DNA of 64,000 nt from Candidatus Gastranaerophilales bacterium HUM_9 (GTDB lineage: Bacteria > Cyanobacteriota > Vampirovibrionia > Gastranaerophilales > Gastranaerophilaceae): positions 23,474-87,473 of the forward strand of contig DABG01000006.1 of the NCBI GenBank assembly GCA_002103075.1, given 5' to 3'. The notes under the pieces were generated by a model, which saw only the letters and a list, made by a program, of their open reading frames with translations, searched no databases and was not told the origin of the DNA. The translations under genes and the position numbers were made by a program. Below are positions 41,146 through 50,002 of the stretch, piece by piece; position 1 is the first letter of the stretch; each line of letters opens with the position of its first letter.

Positions 41146-42609
41146 TTACTTGATTGCAGCTTTAGCTCTTTTCAAACTTCTTTCTTTACCTAGAACTTCT
41201 AGCATACCAACCATATCAGCACCACGAGTTCTACCAGAAACAGCAGCTCTGATAGCCCACATAGTCATCTTTGGTTTAATGCCTTGTTCTTTCCATTTGC
41301 CACGGAATTGTTCAAGTTTGTCGTGAAGTGTTTCTTCATTCCATTCCCAATTTTGAGCTTCTTCTACGAAGTCTTTTAATACCGCTTGTGAAGTTTCTGT
41401 ATTTACAACATCTTCTTCAACGTTTTCTGCGTATTTTACTGTATCACCAAAGAAGTATGAAACAGCGTCTGTGATATCAGATAGAAGAGTTAGTGGTTCA
41501 CGAGTGATTTCAATCATCTTAGTAAACTGTTCTTCTGTTAGTTCTGTCAAATCATAATCTGTTAGATATGGTTTTAGTCTTTCTTTCAATTCTTCGATTG
41601 GAAGTTGTTTGATATAATGGCTGTTCATCCATTTTAGTTTGTCGTATTCAAAGATTGAGTTTGAAGAAGAAATTTCATTAATTCTGAAATCTTCGGCAAT
41701 CTTTTCAACAGGTTTAATTTCTTCACCATCAGATGGAGCCCAACCTAACAAGGCAACGAAGTTGATAAGAGCTTCTGTTAGGTAACCTTGTTTAACGAAG
41801 TCACTAACTGCTGTTGCACCGTGACGTTTTGACAATTTACTTCTATCTGGTGCCAGAATCATACCTAAGTGACCAAATCTAGGAACTTCTGCTCCAAGAG
41901 CTTCATATATAAGGATTTGTTTGTATGTATTTGAAATGTGGTCTTCACCTCTGATTACGTGAGAAATTTTCATTAACATATCATCAATTACAACTGCAAA
42001 GTTGTATGTAGGAGCTCCGTTTGATTTTTGGATAACGAAGTCACCTAAAAGGTTTGTATCCATGTGAAGTTTGCCTTTTACAAGGTCATCAAATTCAAGA
42101 ATAGAGCTATCGTGGAATGCTTTTTGAGCTTTAGAGATATTAAATCTGATAGCAGGTTTTCTTCCTTGAGCTCTTAATTCAGCTTTTTGTTCTTCTGTTA
42201 AGTTTTCACATTTTTTAGAATAAACATAAGGTTTTTTGTTTTTTGTAGCTTCTTCTTTTTCTGCTTCAAGTTCTTCTGGAGTACAGAAACATTCGTAAGC
42301 ATAACCTTTGTCTAAAAGTATTTGGATATATTTTGGATAAATATCAAATCTTTCAGATTGAGTGTAAGGACCATAAGCTCCACCTACGTCTGGACCTTCG
42401 TCCCAGTTTAGACCTAATGCTTTTAAACTATCAAAAATATTATCAATGTATTCTTGAGAAGTTCTATCTGCATCAGTATCTTCGATTCTTAATATGAATT
42501 TACCGTTATTTTTCTTTGCAAATAAATAATTAAATAATGCTGTTCTAGCTGTACCAACGTGTAAGTTTCCACTTGGTGATGGTGCAATTCTTACTCTTAC
42601 TTCTTCCAT
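41146..42609 (-). CDS. gltX: Glutamyl-tRNA synthetase
   Basis: GltX charges tRNA-Glu, and in organisms with GatCAB also tRNA-Gln, which fits the presence of gatB here. The class I HIGH motif reads HVGT at 17-20 in SPSGNLHVGTARTALFNYLF, and KMSKS reads DRSKLSKRHG. No extra domains or breaks were noticed. At 487 aa it has full length. An A/T-rich hairpin upstream (42655-42712) may end transcription from the ccdA-like gene, so gltX probably has its own promoter. Confidence 0.97.
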   Translation of the reverse strand: MEEVRVRIAPSPSGNLHVGTARTALFNYLFAKKNNGKFILRIEDTDADRTSQEYIDNIFDSLKALGLNWDEGPDVGGAYGPYTQSERFDIYPKYIQILLDKGYAYECFCTPEELEAEKEEATKNKKPYVYSKKCENLTEEQKAELRAQGRKPAIRFNISKAQKAFHDSSILEFDDLVKGKLHMDTNLLGDFVIQKSNGAPTYNFAVVIDDMLMKISHVIRGEDHISNTYKQILIYEALGAEVPRFGHLGMILAPDRSKLSKRHGATAVSDFVKQGYLTEALINFVALLGWAPSDGEEIKPVEKIAEDFRINEISSSNSIFEYDKLKWMNSHYIKQLPIEELKERLKPYLTDYDLTELTEEQFTKMIEITREPLTLLSDITDAVSYFFGDTVKYAENVEEDVVNTETSQAVLKDFVEEAQNWEWNEETLHDKLEQFRGKWKEQGIKPKMTMWAIRAAVSGRTRGADMVGMLEVLGKERSLKRAKAAIK

Positions 42610-42654
42610 TTTTTCCTTCTTTCTATCTACATTTTATAAATTTATTTTATCACA

Positions 42655-42715
42655 AAAGAAGAATAAAAATTATCTTAATATGTTTAATTAAAATAAGATT
42701 TATTCTTCTTCTTTT
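42655..42715 (-). terminator. Long hairpin after the CcdA-like gene
   Basis: AAAAGAAGAATAAA on one side and TTTATTCTTCTT on the other pair around a 30-base A/T-rich loop, giving a likely terminator for the minus-strand ccdA/thioredoxin unit. Confidence 0.5.
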
Positions 42716-42746
42716 TAATTTCGGAGTTGAAATATTAGTAAAGGAA

Positions 42747-43460
42747 TTAGCTGAAAAATGGATTAAAAGTTTTGTAATACAAGAAAGCTGATGCGATAAT
42801 CATAATAATCCCGATTAGTTTAAGAAAAACTTCTGAATATTCTGCAACAGTGTCGATTTGTTTTATTAAGTTTGTGAACATACCTGCAAATACTAAGATT
42901 ACACCTTCTCCTAACGCAAACATAAATAACATAAGAAGTGAGATTAATATGTTGTTTGTAATTGCTGCAAAACTCATAATACCTGCAAGAATAGGGGTAG
43001 AACAAGGGGTTCCGCCGATTGCAAAGATTGCACCTAAGAGCATTGGGTATAAGTATTTTGAGTTATTTGAGTTTGACGGGATTTTAGAAATAAGAGTTGG
43101 TAGGTTTATTTCTAGTATCCCTAAAAGATGTAGACCCATTGCTAATAGAAGTGAGGCTACAAAGATTAAGAAATATCCACCAGCAATAGAGATAAAAACT
43201 TTACCTGTGATTGCACAAAGTATTCCGATTATGCTGAATACTATTGCTGAACCTATGACAAACGAGGTTAGTTGAAGTAGGGTGTTTTTGTTATCGTTTT
43301 CATTGAAACCGCCTATATATCCAATGACAATTGGTAACATTGCAAGTGAACAAGGTGAGATTGATGCTATAAGACCACCGAGGAATGATAACCCTAAAAG
43401 CATTAGTTGAAAATTGCCAGAAGATATTTGTTCTGTAAATTGAGCTGTAATATCTATCAT
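42747..43460 (-). CDS. CcdA-like thiol-disulfide membrane protein
   Basis: A six-span DsbD/CcdA-type transporter of reducing power, 237 aa. The two conserved cysteines are Cys37 in SISPCSLAMLP and Cys153 in GGTPCSTPIL, each with the family proline context. Such proteins pass electrons from cytosolic thioredoxin to periplasmic partners. The thioredoxin-like gene immediately upstream overlaps its start by one base, strongly suggesting that the two form a relay. The family call is firm; whether it serves cytochrome c assembly or general thiol repair is open. Confidence 0.88.
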   Translation of the reverse strand: MIDITAQFTEQISSGNFQLMLLGLSFLGGLIASISPCSLAMLPIVIGYIGGFNENDNKNTLLQLTSFVIGSAIVFSIIGILCAITGKVFISIAGGYFLIFVASLLLAMGLHLLGILEINLPTLISKIPSNSNNSKYLYPMLLGAIFAIGGTPCSTPILAGIMSFAAITNNILISLLMLFMFALGEGVILVFAGMFTNLIKQIDTVAEYSEVFLKLIGIIMIIASAFLYYKTFNPFFS

Positions 43461-43846
43461 TATTTTATCTCTCTTAAATAATTGTCAAATGTAGTCCTAT
43501 CAATATATCCTTCGATACGTTTTTGGATATGTTGGTTCTTGTTTAATAAAACGATTGTTGGAACAAGGGTTACGTTATATTTAGATATCATTTCTTGATT
43601 ATATTCTGTTTGGTTTTGAACAGGAACAGAAATTAGTTCTATATCTTTTTGGTATTTTGGATAAACTTCTTTTATTACAGTATCCATTCTTTGACATTCA
43701 CCACATAAAGTTGATGTGAATTTAATTATTTTAGGTTTTGTTGTGTTTGAAACGGTTACTGTTGATTCGTTGTTTTTTGACACATAAAAATATGTGATTA
43801 GTGGTAAAACAAATATTAGTAATAATATGATTGTATTTTTATTCAT
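43460..43846 (-). CDS. Membrane-anchored thioredoxin-like protein
   Basis: One hydrophobic N-terminal segment (NTIILLLIFVLPLITYFYV) anchors a thioredoxin fold outside the cytoplasm. The active-site pair is Cys48-Gly-Glu-Cys51 in FTSTLCGECQRMD, instead of CGPC. VTLVPTIVLLNK carries the cis-proline. It should accept reducing equivalents from the CcdA-like protein, whose gene overlaps it. At 128 aa it is compact. The unusual CGEC pair suggests a reductase specialised for a few substrates. Confidence 0.85.
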   Translation of the reverse strand: MNKNTIILLLIFVLPLITYFYVSKNNESTVTVSNTTKPKIIKFTSTLCGECQRMDTVIKEVYPKYQKDIELISVPVQNQTEYNQEMISKYNVTLVPTIVLLNKNQHIQKRIEGYIDRTTFDNYLREIK

Positions 43847-44005
43847 GTTTCCTCCTTTAACTATTTATTATTATTCGTAAAATGAAATAAAATAAAATAG
43901 TTAAGAAGAGTAATTTTAGGATAATTTTATTTGTATATAAATAGGAATTTATATGATATAATTAAGATTGACTATGATATAAGATAAAATATATAGAGGA
44001 ATGAT

Positions 44006-44680
44006 ATGAGATTTTTAATAACATTTTTAGCAATATTGTCAATGACAATAAACACTACGTTTGCAGCATATAGAGCAGATGTAAAGACTGTAAGAATACC
44101 TACTGGTACAAAATTATCATTACAGTTGTTGCAAACTGTTAGTACTATATCAGGTCAAGAGGGCAGTTCTTTTAATTTGATGTTGCTAAATGAACAAAGA
44201 GTTGGTAATGTTACTGTTTTGCCTACAGGTTCAGTAATAAGAGGATGTGTAAAACAGATTAAACCAGCAAAGCGACTTTCTAGAGGTGCTGTTTTGTATC
44301 TTGATTTTGACCATGTTGTTACTCCTACAGGTAGACAGTTGCCAATTTGTTTGGGTGTTTATGGTATAAAGAAAACTACTTATGATGGTGGTTTGTATGA
44401 AACTTTGGGATATGGTCAAGCGGTACAAGATAATTGGACAAAAACTTGCGATATTACTACTGTTTCAACTAACTTTGGTAGACGTGCTAAAAATTGTATT
44501 CCAGGGGCACAATATATAACTACTCCAATTTGTGCTTTAGGTGGAGCTATTGGTGGCGGTTTTTATTTCTTGGGCGATAGCGTAGCTGATTTGTTCAAAA
44601 AAGGTGAAGAAGTTACTTTGACAAAGGGTTCTGTAATCAATGTAATGCTTACTCAACCAATTGATGTTCCTGTAAACTAG
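44006..44680 (+). CDS. Secreted protein of unknown function (224 aa)
   Basis: A signal peptide (MRFLITFLAILSMTINTTFA) precedes a beta-rich body. IPTGTKLSLQLLQTVST, VTVLPTGSVIRGCVKQIK, AVLYLDFDHVVTPTGRQLPI and KGSVINVML are reminiscent of the barrel of TrbI/VirB10-like proteins, but the resemblance is slight and no other conjugation gene is present. Several cysteines may form disulfides (CDIT, NCIPG, ICALGG). A C-terminal glycine-rich hydrophobic stretch follows. GAGGAA precedes the ATG. The YhcH-like gene begins 22 bases after its stop. Confidence 0.55.
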   Translation: MRFLITFLAILSMTINTTFAAYRADVKTVRIPTGTKLSLQLLQTVSTISGQEGSSFNLMLLNEQRVGNVTVLPTGSVIRGCVKQIKPAKRLSRGAVLYLDFDHVVTPTGRQLPICLGVYGIKKTTYDGGLYETLGYGQAVQDNWTKTCDITTVSTNFGRRAKNCIPGAQYITTPICALGGAIGGGFYFLGDSVADLFKKGEEVTLTKGSVINVMLTQPIDVPVN

Positions 44681-44702
44681 ATTTAAAAAGGATTTTAAGA
44701 TT

Positions 44703-45122
44703 ATGATTAAAGATAAGTTGAACAAAAAAGTTATAGAAGGTCTTGAGTTTTTGGCTAAGACTGATTTTTCTAGATTAGAAGATGGCAGGCATGTGATAAA
44801 TGATTACATGTATGTGAATGTTGAAACTTATCAAACTAAAGAAGATGCTTTGTTTGAGGCACATAGAGATTATATTGATATTCAGTATATTATTTCTGGT
44901 GAAGAAAAAATCGGTGTTGCAAGGTATTCTGATTGCAAAGAAAATATCCCTTATGAAAAAGAACGAGACATTGAGTTTTTGGATTTAACTGGAGAAAGTG
45001 AATTTTACCCTATGATAGCAGGTGATTATATGATTTTATACCCAACCGATGCTCATAAACCATCGATTTCTTTGAATGAAAAAGCTACTGTTAGAAAAGC
45101 TGTTGTAAAAGTTCGAGTATAA
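44703..45122 (+). CDS. YhcH/YjgK/YiaL-family protein
   Basis: A 139-aa cupin-like beta-barrel protein of the DUF386 family. The signature is present: EAHRDYIDIQYIISGEEKIGVA, then GDYMILYPTDAHKPSI, whose His and Glu residues coordinate metal in relatives. Family members sit in sialic-acid or sugar utilisation loci, but none are nearby, so the substrate cannot be inferred. AAAGGA precedes the ATG. It may be cotranscribed with the secreted protein gene upstream. Confidence 0.9.
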   Translation: MIKDKLNKKVIEGLEFLAKTDFSRLEDGRHVINDYMYVNVETYQTKEDALFEAHRDYIDIQYIISGEEKIGVARYSDCKENIPYEKERDIEFLDLTGESEFYPMIAGDYMILYPTDAHKPSISLNEKATVRKAVVKVRV

Positions 45123-45225
45123 TTTTAAATAAAAATTTTGACTATTATATAAAAATCATTAAATACACTGTAGATATCATATAAACAAATGATTTATGTT
45201 AAACCAATTAAGGTTATGATGTTTA

Positions 45226-47241
45226 GTGTCGTATTCTCATTGGGAAGGACGGTTTGTAGTGTATAATGCGATGAATATATCACCAAGATCATATATGCCA
45301 AATGGTCAAGGGTATAAACAAGATGATGAGTCTGAAGAAAAGACTCATGATTCGTTGCAAGAAAATCCACAAAGAAACAGACGTGACTCAAATAATCAAG
45401 AGCCAAGAACAGTTGCACGTGGACGTGCACCACTTCCTGAACGAGGAAATCCACCAGTAGCTGGTGGAAGTAGACCTGCACCACCAGTAGCAGGTGGTAG
45501 TCGACAAGCTCCTCCAGTAGCAGGTGGTAGAAATATAAAACCTGTAACAATGGGGGTTGGACCAAGAGAGTTACCTCCAAAACCTGTTAGAAACAATCAA
45601 ACAGTTCCACAAGAACAAGCAAGAATGCCACAACAAATGGGACAGCCAATGGTTAACAGACCTGTGTCTACTCCTATGACTGCTCATAATATGCCAAATC
45701 AAAATATCCAACAAAACTATGCACAGCAACCTGCTATGCAACAAAGACCTGTTCAACCACAGGTTAATCATCAATCTATTAATAATCAACAATATGGACA
45801 GGACATTCAAAATAATCAAGTTGCAAGCGGAATGCAAAACCCTCAAAATACTCAAGGGACTCAAAGTGCTAAACAAACTCAAATAAATAACATGGCACGC
45901 AATAATAAAGTTAATATTGCACAAGTTATTAAAGATTTCCGTGGTACGATTGCTGCTATAGGAACTCCAAACTGTCTTGTAGATGAGATTGAAGATTATT
46001 TGAATAAGGTTATTGAACATACAAAAGGTGATGCTCCATCTATCAATTTTGTTCAAACAAATCTTTTAAATGCAGCAGTAATATTGGATAAATATATCTC
46101 TGATACATTAGAAAAAGAATCTCGTGTTGTACAAAACTGGCTTGAGGCTTTGTTCTTACAAAGAATTAACTATAGCTATAATGATACAGAAATAAATGAA
46201 GATTTCTTGGTTAAGTTTCCGAAAGATGAAAAAACACCTCAAGAAAAATCATCTGTAGAACCAATTCCAACAGAAGAACCAGTTGTTCAACAAGAAATTC
46301 CTGACTACGAACCAATTGTTCAACAACCTGTTCAACAAGTACAACAACCTGTTAGACAAACTGTTCCAATCAGACCAGCTCAACAACGTGTTCAACCAAT
46401 GGTTCAGCCACAAAGAGTTGTTCAACGTGTTGTAGAAACTCCTCAACAGGTTGCTGTTCAAAAACCAAAATTGACAATTATCCCAGAGGATAATGAATTA
46501 AAATCTTTATTTATTCAAGCTAAAAAACATGCATATTCAAACAATCCTGCAAAAGCTATGAATATTTTAGAAAAAGCCTTAACAAGAGCTGAGTCTGTAA
46601 AAGATGAAGATGCTCAATCTAAAATTTGTTATGAAATGGGTAAAATATATGATGATAATAATTATTTGGCTCAAGCATTAAATAATTATAACCGTTCATT
46701 GCAAGTTACAACTGATACTGGTATGAAGACAAAGGCTCATTATTCAATGGCAAAAATTTATGATGATGTAAATCAACTTGATTCAGCTGTTCAACATTAT
46801 ATGAATTCTGTTTCATATGCAGGTAAAGAAGATAACTTGTCTTCTCAATCAAAATCTTTAACAAATATTGGTAATATTTATACAGATAAATACAATCCTG
46901 ATGCTTTTGTATTCTATGATGAAGCTGATGTATTAGTTACGCAAACAGATGATTCAGAGATGAAAGGTTATGTATCAAGCAATACTGCAGGAGCATTTAA
47001 TAAGTTTAATTTACCGGAAAAAGCATTACAATGCTATGCTAGTGCAGTTAAGAGTTATACTGATGCCAAACAAAATAATAATGTTGCAGAAAATTATAAA
47101 GCCGCAGGTGAATTGATGTATGATTTGAAGCACCCTGCAAAGGCAAAATCTCTTTTAAGAAAAGCATTGGCACATACAGATAAATATAATGACGCTGAGT
47201 TAATCAACGAAATTAATGATTTACTGGAAGAAATTGGCTAA
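45226..47241 (+). CDS. Proline/glutamine-rich TPR protein
   Basis: Long 671-aa protein. The N-terminal half is disordered and rich in Pro, Gln, Asn and Gly, with three exact PPVAGG repeats from a 30-bp tandem (45451-45540). A short conserved-looking segment (residues about 225-320) precedes a second Pro/Gln/Val-rich linker. The C-terminal 220 residues carry tandem TPR-like units (AKKHAYSNNPAKAMNILEKAL; NYLAQALNNYNRSLQ; LPEKALQCYASAVKSY). Such architecture suits a scaffold, possibly for surface or cell-division assembly. The start is a GTG; the in-frame ATG at 45271 is an alternative. Confidence 0.7.
   Translation: MSYSHWEGRFVVYNAMNISPRSYMPNGQGYKQDDESEEKTHDSLQENPQRNRRDSNNQEPRTVARGRAPLPERGNPPVAGGSRPAPPVAGGSRQAPPVAGGRNIKPVTMGVGPRELPPKPVRNNQTVPQEQARMPQQMGQPMVNRPVSTPMTAHNMPNQNIQQNYAQQPAMQQRPVQPQVNHQSINNQQYGQDIQNNQVASGMQNPQNTQGTQSAKQTQINNMARNNKVNIAQVIKDFRGTIAAIGTPNCLVDEIEDYLNKVIEHTKGDAPSINFVQTNLLNAAVILDKYISDTLEKESRVVQNWLEALFLQRINYSYNDTEINEDFLVKFPKDEKTPQEKSSVEPIPTEEPVVQQEIPDYEPIVQQPVQQVQQPVRQTVPIRPAQQRVQPMVQPQRVVQRVVETPQQVAVQKPKLTIIPEDNELKSLFIQAKKHAYSNNPAKAMNILEKALTRAESVKDEDAQSKICYEMGKIYDDNNYLAQALNNYNRSLQVTTDTGMKTKAHYSMAKIYDDVNQLDSAVQHYMNSVSYAGKEDNLSSQSKSLTNIGNIYTDKYNPDAFVFYDEADVLVTQTDDSEMKGYVSSNTAGAFNKFNLPEKALQCYASAVKSYTDAKQNNNVAENYKAAGELMYDLKHPAKAKSLLRKALAHTDKYNDAELINEINDLLEEIG
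45451..45540 (+). repeat. 30-bp tandem repeat encoding PPVAGG units
   Basis: Three copies begin at 45451, 45481 and 45511, all in frame, each encoding PPVAGGSR-type decapeptides, with silent differences between copies. Size variation between strains is likely. Confidence 0.85.
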
Positions 47242-47278
47242 AAAACACATAAATTCATTTAATACACACAAACAATTT

Positions 47279-47305
47279 GTCGGGTAATCCCGACTTTTCT
47301 TTTTT
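47279..47305 (+). terminator. Terminator after the TPR protein gene
   Basis: GTCGGG at 47279-47284 pairs with CCCGAC at 47289-47294 around TAAT, followed by TTTTCTTTTT. Confidence 0.8.
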
Positions 47306-47340
47306 ATGGAGAAGTCCTTTTATACGTCATTGCGAAAAGC

Positions 47341-47500
47341 GGATTTTCGACTCTGCCGAACAAAACAATTGAGTATTGTTTTGTGAGAGGGGGTGAGGAC
47401 AAAGTCAGAAACCCGTAAGAGCGTAAAACACGGAATGAACGACTAAATTCGACAGAATTTAAAAGTGAATATAGTGTTTAGCAAGCCCGAATAATCCAAG
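47341..47500 (+). mobile_element. MITE-like repeat, copy B
   Basis: Begins GGATTTTCGACTCTGCCGAA and ends CCCGAATAATCCAAG, so the ends form a near-inverted repeat. It contains the CAAAACAAT/ATTGTTTTG palindrome and is the most complete plus-strand copy. It matches copy A (reverse) almost throughout, and copy C at its ends and palindrome. Confidence 0.75.
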
Positions 47501-47751
47501 ATTGTATCGCAAATTTGTGGCAATCCATAAACAAGCTGTTCTGCGTACATAGAAATTATAAAAACTCCAACCGCTTACTTCATATTTCTTAATAATCTTA
47601 ATCAAAATAATCAATTTTAAAATCTAAAAATACTTTATAAAAGTAAGGGATACTAAGTTTAGCTATTATGTATGCATTATGTAAGTTATAAAGGTATGCT
47701 AGATTTGGTATTAGAATTAGTATTAGTTAAGTTATTAAGGGAAACAAAGTT

Positions 47752-47997
47752 ATGGCAATTGGAGCAAAAGACAGAATCGACAAATTACTTGTACAAAAGT
47801 ACGCAAAAGAGCAAGTAGATAACCATCAATTAGGGGTTTCATCAATGGTAGACCCAGAGAAAATGATGGGAGCGATGAATGATTACGCAGCAGTTCAGCG
47901 TGGAATGTTAATGATGTCCGGCAGGTTAGCTGAACTTTGTGCTGGTGTCAAATCGAAATCAAGATATAATAATTTTAGGCGAGCAAGTGTTGCTTAA
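47752..47997 (+). CDS. Small protein of unknown function (81 aa)
   Basis: MAIGAKDRIDKLLVQKYAKE continues as a mostly helical protein with a methionine-rich middle (MMGAMNDYAAVQRGMLMM) and a basic C-terminus. No family was recognised. It stands alone behind a 250-base leader, convergent with ftsZ and separated by a bidirectional terminator. The ribosome binding site is AAGGGAA. It reads as a real gene from start signal and composition, but nothing tells its role. Confidence 0.55.
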   Translation: MAIGAKDRIDKLLVQKYAKEQVDNHQLGVSSMVDPEKMMGAMNDYAAVQRGMLMMSGRLAELCAGVKSKSRYNNFRRASVA

Positions 47998-48019
47998 GAT
48001 AAATATGATAATATATATA

Positions 48020-48053
48020 AAAAAAGAGGTCCTTATTTAAGAACCTCTTTTTT
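48020..48053. terminator. Bidirectional terminator between the small gene and ftsZ
   Basis: AAAAAAGAGGT pairs with ACCTCTTTTTT around a 12-base loop that can extend the stem by three more pairs. Confidence 0.85.
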
Positions 48054-48070
48054 ATATTTTATTTGATATC

Positions 48071-49303
48071 TTATTTCTTCAAGAAATCAGGAATTTCAAT
48101 ATTAGTGAATGAAACACCAGTGAATGGAGGCATATTGTTAGATGTGCCATTGTTGTTTGCAGGAGCTTGTTGAGTTGGAGCTGCTGTAGTTTGAGTGTTC
48201 ATATTCACATTTGAATTTAAACCTGAGAATATAGTATCAATTGATGGACTAATGTTTTCAGCAGGTGCTGTTAATTGTTGAACTTGAGGTTTAAGTTCAA
48301 AACCTGTAGCAACAACTGTAATAGAAACTTCGCCTTGCATATCTTCGTTAATTGAAGTACCAATAATGATATTTGCATCTTCAAGAACAGAATCTCTGAT
48401 AAGATTGATTGCGTCAGTGATTTCAAACAATGTCATATCAGGACCACCTGTAACGTTCACGATTAAACCGCTAGCACCGTGGATAGATGTTTCAAGCAAG
48501 TTAGAGTTAACAGCAGCTTGTGCAGCTTCAACAGCTCTACCTTCACCAGAACCGATACCGATACCCATAACAGCTGAACCAGAGTTTTCCATAACGCTCT
48601 TAACATCGGCAAAGTCAACGTTGATTTCACCAGGTTTTGTGATGATATCAGAAATACCTTGAACACCTCTCAAGATAACTTCATCAACAACTACGAAAGC
48701 GTCCTTCATACCAGTTCTTCTGTCAACAACTTGTAACAACTTGTCGTTAGGAATAACAAGTAATGAGTCAACAGCTTCTCTAAGTTTTTCAAGACCTTCA
48801 TTTGCAGAAACCATACGGCGATTACCTTCAAAAGAGAAAGGTTTTGTAACAACCGCAATAGTAAGAATTCCTAAATCTTTAGCAATCTTAGCAACAACAG
48901 GAGCTGCACCAGTACCAGTACCACCACCCATACCAGCTGCGATGAATACCATATCTGCACCTTCTAAAGCTGCTGTAATTTCTTGAGTAGCTTCTTCTGC
49001 TGCTTGTTCACCGATACGGCTATTTCCACCTGCACCAAGTCCGTTTGTAAGTTTTGCACCTAATTGAACTTTGTTGTTGTTTGGTACGTTTGATAATGCT
49101 AAAACTTGTACGTCAGTGTTCATTTCCCAAAATTCTACACCTGTCAAGCCTGCTTTTATCATTCTTTTTATTGCGTTTCCGCCACCGCCACCAACACCAA
49201 CTACTTTAATAACTGATGGATTAGCCATATTTACTAGGCTTTCAGCTGGTTGGCTTTGTGTAGCTTCTGATTTTCCAAAAATATCTGGTCCTAAATTTTC
49301 CAC
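48071..49303 (-). CDS. ftsZ: Cell division GTPase FtsZ
   Basis: FtsZ forms the cytokinetic ring. The N-terminal VIKVVGVGGGGGNAIKRM, the GGGTGTG tubulin signature at 126-132 and the catalytic T7 region are present, and the C-terminus ends in IEIPDFLKK, the peptide that contacts FtsA/SepF-like partners. A flexible linker of about 60 residues, rich in Thr, Gln and Asn, separates the two. The start is a GTG at 49303 preceded by GAGGT. It lies outside a dcw cluster, downstream of smc-scpAB on the same strand. Confidence 0.98.
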   Translation of the reverse strand: MENLGPDIFGKSEATQSQPAESLVNMANPSVIKVVGVGGGGGNAIKRMIKAGLTGVEFWEMNTDVQVLALSNVPNNNKVQLGAKLTNGLGAGGNSRIGEQAAEEATQEITAALEGADMVFIAAGMGGGTGTGAAPVVAKIAKDLGILTIAVVTKPFSFEGNRRMVSANEGLEKLREAVDSLLVIPNDKLLQVVDRRTGMKDAFVVVDEVILRGVQGISDIITKPGEINVDFADVKSVMENSGSAVMGIGIGSGEGRAVEAAQAAVNSNLLETSIHGASGLIVNVTGGPDMTLFEITDAINLIRDSVLEDANIIIGTSINEDMQGEVSITVVATGFELKPQVQQLTAPAENISPSIDTIFSGLNSNVNMNTQTTAAPTQQAPANNNGTSNNMPPFTGVSFTNIEIPDFLKK

Positions 49304-49409
49304 GATATAACCTCTTTTAATTATTCTACAATACGTTATTAATATATTAACATACTATTGCAAACAGGGACAATAGTAAAGAATTTACTTTACATTTTGT
49401 AATGACAGC

Positions 49410-49964
49410 CTACCAGTCTTTTGCCCCGTATTTTGCAAATAATTCAATACGTTCGTTTATTTTTTTTATAAGTTTTTCATATAATTTTTTTTCTTTGTTT
49501 GGAATATTTGTATTTAGTTTCGCTTTATACAATATAAGTTCTTCTTTTAATTTTCTTATTCTTTGTTTATGTTTTTCTCTTTCCACAAACAACCAACCCT
49601 CAAAACCACAATCTGGTGGGATAACTGCCCAAGGTGATGATGGAAATATTTTGCAAACCTCTAATCTTGTTTTATAGCGAGAACACAAGTTATTATCTTG
49701 AAGAAATCTGCATTTATAGAAGGTTTGTTTTTCATAGTTAGGAATGTTTTTTACAATTTCTTCATCAACTTCCATTGCATCTTTATATGATGGATAAGGT
49801 TCAAATAGTTCTAAAAATTCTTTAGCACTTTTGTCGCCGTTTTCTGCATTTAAAACAAGCTCCTCATGTGGAATTGATGCAACAACTACTCTACAACATT
49901 TACCACACATCTTGCACAACCTTTGAGGTCTTCTTTCTAAAAAATCTTTGTTTGTGTAATTCAT
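49410..49964 (-). CDS. YkgJ-family cysteine cluster protein (184 aa)
   Basis: The N-terminal motif CKMCGKCC has cysteines at 17, 20, 23 and 24. CRFLQDNNLCSRYKTRLEVCKIFP and a PPDCGF complete the YkgJ/CxxCxxCC pattern, so a zinc or iron-sulfur cluster is likely. The C-terminal helix is basic and charged (about 130-175), longer than in the small member at 462-872. It follows scpB by 38 bases on the same strand, and ftsZ comes about 100 bases later, so it may belong to the segregation operon. Confidence 0.8.
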   Translation of the reverse strand: MNYTNKDFLERRPQRLCKMCGKCCRVVVASIPHEELVLNAENGDKSAKEFLELFEPYPSYKDAMEVDEEIVKNIPNYEKQTFYKCRFLQDNNLCSRYKTRLEVCKIFPSSPWAVIPPDCGFEGWLFVEREKHKQRIRKLKEELILYKAKLNTNIPNKEKKLYEKLIKKINERIELFAKYGAKDW

Positions 49965-50002
49965 AAGTTTATTATAGCACCTAATTATATTAAATCGTTT
50001 AA

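Larger units (their letters stand above)
47242..47751. other. Gene-free stretch carrying a MITE-like repeat and a promoter region
   Basis: After the terminator lies MITE-like repeat copy B (47341-47500). The remaining 250 bases are A/T-rich with several GTATTA/TAAGTTA stretches but no hairpin worth noting; the gene at 47752 begins behind an AGGG site. No ORF. Confidence 0.6.

Noticed and set aside
44006..44680. Type IV secretion component (VirB10/TrbI)
   Set aside because: The resemblance is confined to short barrel-like segments, and no other secretion gene is near.
45571..46056. 161-codon minus-strand frame under the Pro/Gln-rich gene
   Set aside because: Long open antisense frames are expected under repetitive low-complexity codons; no start signal or motif.
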